Part shown: piece after piece, positions 1 to 7,127 of the stretch
How the letters are laid out: each line of letters begins with the position of its first letter
Position numbering within the stretch: the stretch's first letter is position 1
DNA from: Spirochaeta thermophila DSM 6578
GTDB taxonomy: Bacteria > Spirochaetota > Spirochaetia > Winmispirales > Winmispiraceae
Assembly (NCBI RefSeq): GCF_000184345.1
Contig: NC_017583.1
Location: 1,798,001-1,862,000 of the forward strand
Direction of reading: 5' to 3'
Length of the DNA stretch: 64,000 bases
Program-made: the position numbers and the translations under genes
Notes under the pieces: model-generated
Seen by the model: the letters and a program-made list of their open reading frames with translations, nothing else
Told to the model about the DNA's origin: nothing
The model's database searches: none

Positions 1-189
1 CTTCTCAGCCTCCCCTCGTGCATATCGTGGTCGTCCCACTGCCTCCTCTCTCAGCGTCTCAAGGAGGTGTTCCAGGTACGTCTTGTAGGTGTGGCGCACC
101 TCCTCCCGGAGTTGGGCCTCTACTTGCTTCATCAGAGCAGAGAGGGTATACTGTGTTTCAGTCAATGCGCGTGTCTTGCCGCGCTTCAT
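1..189 (-). CDS. Probable IS256-family (Mutator) transposase, N-terminus only
   Basis: Reading leftward from an ATG at 189, 63 codons stay open to the window edge. The start has a strong ribosome binding site (AAGGAGGA, about 9 bases upstream). The visible peptide begins MKRGKTRALTETQYTL and continues with a charged helical stretch ending in RPRYARGEAEK. Its basic, helical character and the start-proximal 'LTETQYTL' resemble the N-terminus of IS256/Mutator-type transposases, but the catalytic DDE core lies outside the window. The family call is therefore an inference; the open frame and RBS are seen directly. It lies just left of a cluster of HEPN/MNT modules, a setting where mobile DNA is expected. 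No terminal inverted repeat could be identified between it and the next gene. Confidence 0.5.
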   Translation of the reverse strand, partial: MKRGKTRALTETQYTLSALMKQVEAQLREEVRHTYKTYLEHLLETLREEAVGRPRYARGEAEK

Positions 190-370
190 GGGGTATCTCC
201 TCCTTAGGTGTGATGTTGGTGGGTGGGAGATACCCCTTATCTTTTTTCCCCGCCTTTTTCAACACTCGATGTTACAGTCCCTCAGAGCCCTCACGAGATG
301 ACATGTTGACGAGGCGACCTTTTTCCCCGCCATTGCCGGAACCCACCGGATACATTCCTCAATGTTCAGA

Positions 371-399
371 TTGACAGAGCCGCCCGGATCACAGAGAAT
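371..399 (+). promoter_or_regulatory. Sigma70-type promoter of HEPN/MNT module 1
   Basis: TTGACA (371-376), a 17-base spacer and GAGAAT (394-399) lie 36 bases ahead of the MNT start codon. The -35 box is a perfect consensus and the -10 matches 4 of 6. An AGAGGG ribosome binding site follows before the ATG at 436. Confidence 0.5.
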
Positions 400-435
400 G
401 TAGTTGGAGAAGACTAGAGAAGAGGGCTGAAACAC

Positions 436-726
436 ATGAGACCTCGAGAGATCCTTCATGCGAAAAAATCACTTATCCTTCGGATCTGTGAGTCCTATGG
501 GGCTTCCAACGTCCGGGTATTCGGCTCGGTCGCCCGCGGGGAGGCCACTGAGGCCAGCGATATCGATCTCCTTGTGGAATTCACACAGCCCGTCTCACTC
601 CTCGATCACGCCCAACTTGTGCGGGACCTGGAAAGGATCACAGGATGCAAGGTCGATGTGGTAAGCGATAAGGGGATAAAACCTCGCATCCGCGAAAGGA
701 TACTCAAAGAGGCCAGACCCTTATGA
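436..726 (+). CDS. mntA: MNT-domain nucleotidyltransferase antitoxin (module 1)
   Basis: This 96-residue protein is a minimal nucleotidyltransferase of the MNT/MntA family. The hallmark motif GSVARGEATEASDIDLLV (residues about 31-48) supplies the GS loop and the two metal-binding aspartates of the pol-beta fold. In characterised MntA-HepT pairs the MNT protein neutralises the HEPN toxin by attaching AMP to a tyrosine in its active site. The stop codon overlaps the start of the downstream HEPN gene (ATGA at 723-726), so the two are translationally coupled and almost certainly act together. Length is typical for the family and all key residues are present, so it is probably functional. An alternative annotation would be simply 'nucleotidyltransferase domain protein'. 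Confidence 0.9.
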   Translation: MRPREILHAKKSLILRICESYGASNVRVFGSVARGEATEASDIDLLVEFTQPVSLLDHAQLVRDLERITGCKVDVVSDKGIKPRIRERILKEARPL

Positions 727-1055
727 GGGACTCCCGAGAGTACCTTCGTGATATGTTGGATGCCATATCCAAGATAGAACGACATAGGGGAAAAGGATAT
801 GAGACATTTAAAGAAAACGAGCTCATTCAGGTATGGATGCTCTATCACCTCCAAATCATCGGTGAGGCCGCTGCACGGGTGGACAAAGACCTCCGGGCAC
901 GCACCCCTTTTATTCCATGGGAGAAGATAGTGGGCATGAGGAACCTCCTCGTGCACGAATATTTTGGAATAGATCTCGATGAAGTATGGTACACGGTGGA
1001 GCATGATATTCCCTCGTTGAAGGAATCCCTCGAGAGACTCCTTGACGAACGGTAA
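723..1055 (+). CDS. hepT: HEPN toxin, HepT/DUF86 type (module 1)
   Basis: This 110-residue all-helical protein belongs to the HepT-like (DUF86) HEPN ribonucleases. The catalytic R-X4-H-X-Y motif is visible as RNLLVHEYFG near residues 72-81, with the conserved IGEAA helix and the IPW segment before it. HepT toxins cleave RNA and are inactivated by AMPylation of the tyrosine of this motif by the partner MNT protein. The start overlaps the end of the MNT gene by four bases, the standard arrangement. Both motif and full length are preserved, making module 1 the best candidate for an active type VII toxin-antitoxin pair in the window. No separate promoter is seen. Confidence 0.9.
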   Translation: MRDSREYLRDMLDAISKIERHRGKGYETFKENELIQVWMLYHLQIIGEAAARVDKDLRARTPFIPWEKIVGMRNLLVHEYFGIDLDEVWYTVEHDIPSLKESLERLLDER

Positions 1056-1114
1056 GACAGAGGGTCTCCCCATCTCCACTCGCCGGATCGTTCACCAGAC
1101 CGTAAGGAGGCAGC

Positions 1115-1702
1115 ATGAACCTGTGGGCTACCATGATCACCCTTCTTCTCATCATGGATCCGTTCGGCAACATACCGGCCTTCCTCGCCGTGCTCAAGGG
1201 CTACACCCCCGAGCGACGCAGGCGCATCATCATACGGGAGATGTTCATCGCCCTGGGTGTGCTCCTCCTGTTCCTCCTCTTCGGCAACCTCATACTCGAC
1301 GCCATGCAGATAAAAAAGCCCGCCCTCGGGATTGCAGGCGGGGTGGTGCTCTTCTTCATCGCCATCCGCATGATCTTCCCCGGCACGGGCTCCTATGCCC
1401 AGGAGGAGTCGGAGCCGCTCATCGTGCCCCTCGCCGTGCCCTTCATTGCCGGGCCTTCGGCCATCGCCATGATCACCCTGCTCTCCACCCGCTACCCGAC
1501 CCACAGGCTCGAGCTCGGCTTGGCCCTGGGCGGGGCGTGGCTGGTGAGCGTGCTCGTGCTCCTCGCCTCCGAGGTCTTCCAGCGCCTGCTGGGAAAGAAC
1601 GGACTGGAGGCCGTGGAACGCCTCATGGGCATGCTCCTCACCGCCATGGCCGCCCAGATGCTCCTCGACGGGATCCGCGACTACCTCGCCCTCACGGGGT
1701 AG
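1115..1702 (+). CDS. MarC-family integral membrane protein
   Basis: A 195-residue protein with about six hydrophobic segments, matching the MarC/UPF0056 family of inner-membrane proteins of unknown transport role. The start is typical (MNLWATMITLLLIMDPFGN), including the conserved DPFGN motif around residues 15-19, and the second half has the repeated PLAVPFIAGPSAI signature near residue 105. A GGAGG ribosome binding site sits just before the ATG. The length is typical, so the gene seems intact. Its 3' half (from 1381) is duplicated downstream at 2731-3052. Despite the historical name, MarC proteins are not established antibiotic-resistance factors. Confidence 0.9.
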   Translation: MNLWATMITLLLIMDPFGNIPAFLAVLKGYTPERRRRIIIREMFIALGVLLLFLLFGNLILDAMQIKKPALGIAGGVVLFFIAIRMIFPGTGSYAQEESEPLIVPLAVPFIAGPSAIAMITLLSTRYPTHRLELGLALGGAWLVSVLVLLASEVFQRLLGKNGLEAVERLMGMLLTAMAAQMLLDGIRDYLALTG

Positions 1703-1765
1703 GCGTCGGCTACCCGGCCTCATCCAGGAGCCGCACCGCCTCCTCCACAAGGGATGCGAGGCGTC
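1381..1765. repeat. Direct repeat copy 1: marC 3' half plus HEPN gene tail
   Basis: This stretch matches 2731-3115 at a constant offset of 1350 bases with about a dozen mismatches by eye, mostly third codon positions of marC. It spans the 3' half of marC and, on the other strand, the last codons of the HEPN gene of module 3. Similarity stops sharply at both ends. Confidence 0.9.
1710..1765 (-). pseudogene. Remnant of the 3' end of the module 3 HEPN gene
   Basis: These bases are a near copy of the end of the HEPN gene at 3060-3482, including its TAG stop. The rest of that gene is missing here, because the match ends at 1765. It is a by-product of the 385-base duplication. The following 217 bases (1766-1982) hold no gene I can recognise; they contain only a spaced 7-base inverted repeat, ACGTTCC at 1792-1798 and GGAACGT at 1864-1870. 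Confidence 0.8.
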
Positions 1766-1982
1766 CCCGCAAATGGTCCAACAAAGGTCGCACGTTCCAG
1801 GGGCTTCACACCACACCCATTCACATGGGGAAAGGCATACCCCGTTCATCCCGCTCCTTATGTGGAACGTTCACAGGAAGGAACGCGTAAAGAAGAGGGC
1901 GATTCCCCACCTAGAGGGGCCCTCCGGTAACCAGGAAGGAGGAGTACCCAAGGATCACCTCTGCGCTCATTCGTCTCGTATG

Positions 1983-2324
1983 CTACACCACCCTCACTCC
2001 TCCCTCTATCATTCTCTCCACCACGTCTTTCACCTGCTCGTATTCGCTTCGTGCATAGACGTGGGGCTCCAGGCCTCTGAGGGGGAGAGTCCTCTTCACC
2101 AGTGTGTACGCATCGTGCCGAGGGGGATCCTGGTAGACCACGAGAAGATCGATATCGCTGAATGCGGTATTCGTGCCCTTTGCGTAGGACCCGAAGAGCA
2201 CTACGGAGAGCACCGGAAGCGCCTCTCTCAACAGAGGGAGGGATGCCCGTATGCGGTGAAGCACCTCCTCTCTACTGTACCGAGGATAAAAGACCTTTAC
2301 AGTAGTCGAAGATTTCCTGGGCAT
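1983..2324 (-). CDS. MNT-domain nucleotidyltransferase (module 2)
   Basis: A 113-residue minimal nucleotidyltransferase with the motif GSYAKGTNTAFSDIDLLV (residues about 45-62), which contains the GS loop and the paired metal-binding aspartates. It lies downstream of the module 2 HEPN gene and their ends overlap by 53 bases if the ATG at 2324 is used; a GTG at 2264 would remove the overlap but has poor RBS spacing. Family members commonly begin with a KVFYPRYSREE-like segment, which is present at residues 10-20 and supports the longer form. In this module the HEPN gene is first, the reverse of modules 1, 3, 4 and 6. The presumed role is neutralising the HEPN partner. Confidence 0.85.
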   Translation of the reverse strand: MPRKSSTTVKVFYPRYSREEVLHRIRASLPLLREALPVLSVVLFGSYAKGTNTAFSDIDLLVVYQDPPRHDAYTLVKRTLPLRGLEPHVYARSEYEQVKDVVERMIEGGVRVV

Positions 2325-2676
2325 AGGCGATCATCCTTTCGGCTTCCAGCCTCGAGTATCGGGTTCTGGGAGACCCGGAGGGAAGGGCATCGGGATACCG
2401 GGTGGGGATGTAGGCCTTGTCAAGCTCGAGAGCCATGTCGATGAGCCTCTCAGGTACTTCATAGAAGCCCCGCAGTTCCTCCAATAAATCGACCACCGAA
2501 TGGCCCCACGCTTCGGCTCCCATCTTCTGAAACACTGCCTTCACCGCCTTCTCGGCAGCCTGCTGAGAGGAAAAACAGGCCCAGTTGTAGAACCCTTTCT
2601 CCAGATCATGACGCGCGTGCTCGAGATCTCCTTCTGCGGCGTCAATCCAGTCCTGGCTCCGTTCCACAGCCTGCAC
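2272..2676 (-). CDS. HEPN-domain protein (module 2)
   Basis: A 134-residue HEPN protein of the PF05168-like type. Visible signatures are the helix with CFSSQQAAEKAVKAV (residues about 34-48), the GHSVVDLL motif near residue 58, and the YIPTRYPDALPSG segment near residue 90. The start is a GTG preceded by AAAGGAG. It heads a two-gene unit with the MNT gene that overlaps its 3' end. Such HEPN proteins are thought to be ribonucleases or RNA-binding toxins, but no R-X4-H-X-Y motif is obvious, so activity is inferred from family and pairing. A decayed relative lies at 28017-28376, and the similarity extends some 50 bases upstream of the gene. Confidence 0.85.
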   Translation of the reverse strand: MQAVERSQDWIDAAEGDLEHARHDLEKGFYNWACFSSQQAAEKAVKAVFQKMGAEAWGHSVVDLLEELRGFYEVPERLIDMALELDKAYIPTRYPDALPSGSPRTRYSRLEAERMIAYAQEIFDYCKGLLSSVQ

Positions 2677-2713
2677 GCTCCTTTGACATTACTCTAGCTT
2701 ATTTTTCCTTGAG

Positions 2714-3052
2714 ATGCAAAGCCTTCATTCCGGCACCGGCTCCTATGCCCAGGAGGAGTCAGAGCCGCTCATCGTGCCCCTCGCCGTGCCCTTCATTGCC
2801 GGGCCTTCGGCCATCGCCATGATCACCCTGCTCTCCACCCGCTACCCGGCCCACAGGCTCGAGCTCGGCCTGGCCCTGGGCGGGGCGTGGCTGGTGAGCG
2901 TGCTCGTGCTCCTCGCCTCCGAGATCTTCCAGCGCCTGCTGGGAAAGAACGGACTGGAGGCCGTGGAGCGCCTCATGGGCATGCTCCTCACCGCCATGGC
3001 GGCCCAGATGCTCCTCGATGGGATCCGCGACTACCTCGCCCTCGCGGGGTAG
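2714..3052 (+). pseudogene. Truncated duplicate of marC (3' half only)
   Basis: From 2731 the reading frame repeats the last 107 residues of the MarC protein encoded at 1115-1702, with a handful of substitutions such as T to A in the YPTHRL segment. The N-terminal half is absent, and the first few codons (MQSLHS) come from unrelated flanking sequence. Membrane segments 1-3 are missing, so a functional MarC protein is unlikely. Recombination between the two copies would delete 1350 bases and leave one intact marC next to the intact HEPN/MNT module 3. Confidence 0.85.
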
Positions 3053-3115
3053 GCGGCCGCTAGCCGGCCTCATCCAGGAGCCGCACCGCCTCCTCCACAA
3101 GGGATGCGAGGCGTC
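2731..3115. repeat. Direct repeat copy 2
   Basis: Second copy of the 385-base repeat described at 1381-1765. Here the HEPN end of the repeat continues into a complete HEPN gene, while the marC end is broken off at 2731. The left boundary lies a few bases from the sequence GATGCAAAG, which also marks the edge of similarity in the related HEPN remnant near 28.4 kb. Confidence 0.9.
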
Positions 3116-3482
3116 TCACCTCGCCGAGGAGGCGGGCTGAATCTTCATCGGTGTACTCCTGGCCGGGGATCCAGTCGTGCGCCCCGTAGAAGGCGAGCTC
3201 ACGTTCCTTCCTGAGGTCCCGCGAGAGACGTCTGATGAAGGGCATCTCCTCCCGGATGAGAGGGGGAAAGAGATCCCGATGCACCTCCATGGCGCGGGAG
3301 ACATCGTGCACCTTCGGGACATCGAGCCCCATCCGCATCATGAGGGCCTTGAGGAGGAGTTCCACCACCTCCTGGGCTTCCCTCACCACATCGGCGTGAT
3401 CCCCTTCGCTTCGGAAGAACTCGAGTGCCCTTATCCGGATGCGGGCCCGCATGAGGTAGTCCTGGACCAGCTCCTTCCTCAT
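3060..3482 (-). CDS. HEPN-domain protein (module 3)
   Basis: A 140-residue, strongly helical protein that begins at the ATG at 3482 and overlaps the upstream MNT gene by four bases. Conserved features of the HEPN subfamily it resembles are the REAQEVVELLLKALMMRMG helix (residues about 34-52), VPKVHDVS, and SRDLRKERELAFYGAHDWIP near residues 90-109. It is unlike the HEPN proteins of modules 1 and 2, so the three modules are separate acquisitions and not local copies. The role as the toxin partner of the adjacent nucleotidyltransferase is inferred from the pairing. Its last codons are part of the 385-base repeat. Confidence 0.8.
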   Translation of the reverse strand: MRKELVQDYLMRARIRIRALEFFRSEGDHADVVREAQEVVELLLKALMMRMGLDVPKVHDVSRAMEVHRDLFPPLIREEMPFIRRLSRDLRKERELAFYGAHDWIPGQEYTDEDSARLLGEVRRLASLVEEAVRLLDEAG

Positions 3483-3928
3483 GGGCGTATCCTCCAATAG
3501 CGTCTTCCTCCGAGACTGTGCGCCTCCACCTTGCCTTGCCTGAGGTATGCCTGCGCCTGTTGTTCCATGCGCGCAATGACGCCACCCGCATCGTAGAGCA
3601 CCCTGTGGGCCTCCACGATATCGAGCCACAGGGGGTGGAAGGTCTGTGCCTCTTCTACCGAGAGGATGAGGGGAGAGAGAGGTATGGGGAACCTGCCTTC
3701 GAGCACCTCTCCCACGCGCTCCCAGAAGAACGAAAGGCGCGCCCTATGGTCGGCTTCGCAGGGATTGAGCACCACGAGAAGGTCGAGATCAGAGGAGACC
3801 GAGAGATCGCCCCGTGCACCCGATCCGAACACCACGGCCGCCACCAATCGATCGCCATAGGCACGGCGCAGGGCCTCGGTGAGTGAGGGGAAATGACGGA
3901 CGACCTCGTGCCACACCGGTGTCTTCAC
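3479..3928 (-). CDS. MNT-domain nucleotidyltransferase (module 3)
   Basis: A 149-residue nucleotidyltransferase with GSGARGDLSVSSDLDLLVVL (residues about 34-53). It is longer than the minimal MNT proteins nearby, with an extra C-terminal helical region. I place the start at the GTG at 3928, because the family-like text begins there (VKTPVWHEVVRHFPSLTEALR) and the longer reading upstream looks non-coding. No Shine-Dalgarno sequence is visible, but a TACAAT box ends six bases before the GTG, which fits a leaderless message. The stop overlaps the HEPN start (ATGA). The pair is arranged MNT first, HEPN second. Confidence 0.8.
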   Translation of the reverse strand: MKTPVWHEVVRHFPSLTEALRRAYGDRLVAAVVFGSGARGDLSVSSDLDLLVVLNPCEADHRARLSFFWERVGEVLEGRFPIPLSPLILSVEEAQTFHPLWLDIVEAHRVLYDAGGVIARMEQQAQAYLRQGKVEAHSLGGRRYWRIRP

Positions 3929-4046
3929 GTGGTCATTGTACCACAGGGGGCGTGAAGATGCGAGCCTGAAAGGCCGGAGGGGGCAAGGGACGGAGCGAAG
4001 AGCTATGCACACAACACCTCTCTTACCCAGGTATATACCCGTCTCG

Positions 4047-4367
4047 CTATCTCCAACGTCCATTCAGCATCGTCCCCAAGGGGACTCCGTATGGAAGCAG
4101 GCCGAGATCAATGGGATACCGTGACCGATACACACTCATCAGGATCAATGCTTCCTCGTTGGTCATCGGAACAGTATATCCGGCCTCCTGCACAAGGGCA
4201 GCCACATCAAGTACGTTATGGGTCCGAGGGAACTCTATGGCTCTTTCTATGAGAATGGCTTTAAGGCTTTTTTCTACACATTCCTGAGCGTGATAACAGA
4301 CCATTCGATAAAGGCCATCATTGAGCAGCACCTTGGCGGCTTCATACACTTCTTCTGCAAGTTTCAC
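4047..4367 (-). CDS. HEPN-domain protein with damaged start (module 4)
   Basis: A helical HEPN protein of about 106 residues from a GTG at 4367. Family signatures are CYHAQECVEKSLKAILI (residues about 24-40), PRTHNVLDV, and YRSRYPID near residues 81-88. Eight further in-frame codons upstream (IRRDTEEW) read like the usual family N-terminus, but the place of the expected ATG is taken by ATA (4389-4391), with AAGGTGG a few bases before it. The original start therefore seems to have mutated. Translation from the internal GTG would remove the first residues of helix 1. With the nonsense codon in its MNT partner, the module is probably dying or silent. That reading is an inference from family alignment by eye. 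Confidence 0.75.
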   Translation of the reverse strand: MKLAEEVYEAAKVLLNDGLYRMVCYHAQECVEKSLKAILIERAIEFPRTHNVLDVAALVQEAGYTVPMTNEEALILMSVYRSRYPIDLGLLPYGVPLGTMLNGRWR

Positions 4368-4374
4368 CCATTCC

Positions 4375-4704
4375 TCAGTGTCCCTTCTTATACACCACCT
4401 TTCCGTGCGTGAACACCTCCCTCAAAAACCCATTCCCTTCTCAGAGAAGAAGATCACATTCCTCGGGGGTGTAGATGAAGAGATCGATCCCCACTCGTGG
4501 CTTAATGAGCCGGGCTACTTCCTGGATTCTCTCCAAAGGCCGTTTCGAAGTGCGCTTTACGATGAGCAGGTCTATATCGCTTCCCGGATGGATATGTCCC
4601 CCCACCAGCGAACCAAACACCACCACTTTTTCCGGCTCATACTCAGAGATGAGAAGCAAGGAGAATTCGGAGTAGTTCTTTCTCAACACGTGCCTTTCTT
4701 TCAC
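4375..4704 (-). pseudogene. MNT-domain nucleotidyltransferase with in-frame TGA (module 4)
   Basis: The intact frame encodes 87 residues with GSLVGGHIHPGSDIDLLI (residues about 31-48) and then meets a TGA at 4441-4443. Beyond it the same frame continues as EGNGFLREVFTHGKVVYKKG and stops at 4375. That is exactly the kind of C-terminal helix and strand expected for this family and gives the usual length of 109 residues. The nonsense codon therefore truncates a once normal gene. The motif also has GG where relatives have a basic residue before the glycine. Read through, the gene would overlap the ancestral HEPN start (4391) by 17 bases, as expected for a coupled pair. Recoding of UGA is possible but not supported by any structure I can see. 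Confidence 0.75.
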
Positions 4705-4857
4705 GAACTCTGGATATCACGTCTCCTCCCCAGCATCTGTCTACAGTAAGTGCGCTCCATCCAGTGTTCCATGTAAAGCCCCCCGAAAGGCTCCTGGAAC
4801 GGGGTGGCGGGCAGCCCGAAGGACAGGCGCAGGGGTGGGCGTGTGCCCCGGCGGGGC

Positions 4858-5973
4858 TCACCTTCCCGAGAAGGCGCGGTAGAGCTTGAGGAGGAGCGGT
4901 TCTTTGAGCTCGATGGCCTCGTGGGGGCAGTTCTCGTGGCAGCAGTAGCAGTAGATGCACCGGCTGTAGTCCCACCGGGGCAGGCTGTCCATGGTGATGC
5001 ACGAGACGGGGCACACGCGGGCGCAGTAGCCGCACCGCCTGCACCGGTCTGCGATCACCCGGGGGCGGGAGCGCACCCACCGGCTCGCGGCCATGCCGAG
5101 CCAGCCGGCCGGGCTGGAGGCGGGGAAGCGCATGGGGGCCTCGAGCAGGGGCGCGGCGTCTGGAGGGGCCTCGCCGGGGAGGGGGTCCACCAGGCCCCGC
5201 TCCTGCGCGAACCGCAGGTGGAGCACAGATGAGGGGTCGAGGCCCACGGCCCTGCAGCAGGCGAGGTCGAGGGAAGGGGCGTCGGGGGAGAAGGCGAGGA
5301 AGGCGGTGTGGCGGGGGGTGCCGGTGGGGCCGGGGCCGTGACCCTCCAGGGAGACCACCGCGTCCATGAGGGAGAAGAGGAGTTTGGGTTTGAGCGCGCT
5401 GTACAGGTCGAGGAGGAGGTGGGCGAAGGCGGAGGGGGTGGGGGCCTGGGCGTGGTACTGCTGCTTGATCCCGCCCGGCACGCAGCCGTACAGGTTCTTC
5501 ACCGCACCCGTGTAGCGGGTGAGCTGGTGGGCCTTGAGCTTGGGGAGGTTCACCACCCAGTCCACCTCTTCGATGAGCCCGGAAACCCGCACCCGGTCGA
5601 GCACCCTCCCCTGTGGCACCGGAAGATCCACCGCAGGCACATCCTCCAGGGGGAGCACCTTCACCGGGTACCGTCGCCCAAGCTCACTCATCCCCGCCAC
5701 CTCGAGCGCACGAGCCGTCCCTCTGTGCACCGGCATCCCGCTCGAATCCCCCACCCACACCTGAGCCCCTGCATCGAGCAGCACCCGTACCACCGCCTCC
5801 ACCACCACGGGGTTGGTCGTCACATGCTTCTCAGGCGGATACGCCCCCAGCACATTCGGCTTCACCAGTACCCTCTCCCCTCCCCCCACCCGTCCCCCTA
5901 CCCACCCCCGCACCACCCCCTCGATCGCTTCCACATCATAGTCGTTGACACGAAGAACCACTACATCACTCAT
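4858..5973 (-). CDS. DUF362 protein with C-terminal 2[4Fe-4S] ferredoxin domain
   Basis: A 371-residue protein. Residues about 1-290 are the DUF362 domain, recognised by VLVKPNVLG near residue 35, the VGDSSG segment, and VVNLPKLKAHQLTRYTGAVKN. The C-terminus carries two ferredoxin motifs, CRRCGYCARVCP and CIYCYCCHENCP (residues about 305-355), for two [4Fe-4S] clusters. The function of DUF362 is not established; these proteins are cytoplasmic iron-sulfur proteins often called uncharacterised ferredoxins. I chose the ATG at 5973 because GAGAGGAT precedes it and the text upstream is not conserved in character. It stands alone between the toxin-antitoxin island and the polysaccharide cluster. 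Cysteine spacing is complete. Confidence 0.9.
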   Translation of the reverse strand: MSDVVVLRVNDYDVEAIEGVVRGWVGGRVGGGERVLVKPNVLGAYPPEKHVTTNPVVVEAVVRVLLDAGAQVWVGDSSGMPVHRGTARALEVAGMSELGRRYPVKVLPLEDVPAVDLPVPQGRVLDRVRVSGLIEEVDWVVNLPKLKAHQLTRYTGAVKNLYGCVPGGIKQQYHAQAPTPSAFAHLLLDLYSALKPKLLFSLMDAVVSLEGHGPGPTGTPRHTAFLAFSPDAPSLDLACCRAVGLDPSSVLHLRFAQERGLVDPLPGEAPPDAAPLLEAPMRFPASSPAGWLGMAASRWVRSRPRVIADRCRRCGYCARVCPVSCITMDSLPRWDYSRCIYCYCCHENCPHEAIELKEPLLLKLYRAFSGR

Positions 5974-6115
5974 ACGATCCTCTCTTAGAGGGTCCCTTTT
6001 CACTGCTTATAGTTTATAGGGAAAAATCCAACAAACCTCCATCCCCAGACAGCCCGCTTCGTATTGGACTCCCATGGGGAGTTGATCGGGAAAATCCCAT
6101 ATTCCTCGCAGCGGA

Positions 6116-6919
6116 TCACAATTGGAGCTCAAGAATCTTATGGGCAGGCCTTCTCTGATCCTCAGGAGGCAGTTTCCAGTAATCCCCGTACATTCTCTCT
6201 AGATACTGATCCCACTCTTTTATCGCAAAGAATTTGCCGTCTTCAAACGAGATCTCTTCTACCTCGAAAAAGATACGCATGGGAAAGGGAGGCCTCCTGA
6301 AGAGCGGGATCTCAGCGTAGTCCGCATAGGTATACCCCTCTCGGCCCCCAGAATTATGACGTGTTCGTATATAGGTATCCATCTCATTGATTCTGTACAA
6401 ACCCAGAAGCCGGGCCAGGGGGAACAAGAGAAGCCTGAACATCCTTGCATATCTTCGAGAAGGAGCAAAACAACTTTCCAGCGTATAAGACCGCCTCAAT
6501 GCATGCAATATTCGCTTGGCGATATTATCCATCACCATGACACCGAAACGGGAAGCCGCTCTATCGACTGGGAAGATATCGATATAGACACCTTTCGTGA
6601 TGGGCAACTCACTCATTCCAAGCTCCACAAGAAAGGTGGTACTATCTACAAGCTTTGTGAAATAACCCACCGAACAGAGCTCGGTACGATAGTTCTGGAT
6701 TACCACGTGGGGAGACAAATGGGCGGGAGCTTCCCTCAGAAATCGCTCGTATTCCTCTCTCACCATCATTACATCGATATCGTCGTCCCACGGTATGTAT
6801 CCTCTATGGCGAACGGCTCCGAGAAGGGTTCCGGAACTCAAACTGTAAGGGATACCCAGGATCCTGCATACCCTATCGAATTCTTTGACAAGTGGCAAAT
6901 AATAATCACCCAGCTCCAT
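6116..6919 (-). CDS. LicD-family phosphotransferase
   Basis: A 267-residue protein of the LicD family, which transfers phosphocholine or related phospho-groups onto cell-surface glycans. The diagnostic nucleotidyltransferase-like block GTLLGAVRHRGYIPWDDDID lies near residues 30-50 and includes the catalytic aspartates. The start is the first ATG (MELGDYYLPLVKEFDRVC); an upstream TTG would add three residues, and no clear ribosome binding site marks either. It is the last gene of the minus-strand polysaccharide cluster and is separated from the flippase gene by about 200 bases in which no gene was found. The likely role is decorating the polysaccharide with a phosphorylated substituent; the substrate is not predictable. 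Confidence 0.85.
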   Translation of the reverse strand: MELGDYYLPLVKEFDRVCRILGIPYSLSSGTLLGAVRHRGYIPWDDDIDVMMVREEYERFLREAPAHLSPHVVIQNYRTELCSVGYFTKLVDSTTFLVELGMSELPITKGVYIDIFPVDRAASRFGVMVMDNIAKRILHALRRSYTLESCFAPSRRYARMFRLLLFPLARLLGLYRINEMDTYIRTRHNSGGREGYTYADYAEIPLFRRPPFPMRIFFEVEEISFEDGKFFAIKEWDQYLERMYGDYWKLPPEDQRRPAHKILELQL

Positions 6920-7127
6920 AGATATCAAGAGATGAACATCAAAACTCGTACTCTATGACCATACAAGCCCATCATGATACCAGGCATCAGTATCCGCCCC
7001 CTGTCCATTGATTCGATCACTGAGAGGAGATAGAGAGGAGCTCCCTTTTCTCAGGTCTCTTCCGATAATGACACTCAGTGGACAAGGGCACGTGGATATA
7101 CAGACACTATATATCATCGAAACTACA

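Noticed and set aside
259-459. 66-codon minus-strand reading overlapping the MNT start
   Set aside because: No ribosome binding site, no known motif, and it overlaps the promoter and start of the well supported module 1.
4441-4443. TGA codon as a selenocysteine site in the MNT gene
   Set aside because: No SECIS-like hairpin seen directly downstream, and the family has no selenoprotein members that I know of; a nonsense mutation is simpler.
4845-4857. GC-rich palindrome GCCCCGGCGGGGC after the DUF362 gene
   Set aside because: The arms are short and no T-run follows on either strand, so a terminator call is not supported.
6069-6083. Small inverted repeat ACTCCC/GGGAGT after the LicD gene
   Set aside because: Short stem with no T-run; not convincing as a terminator.
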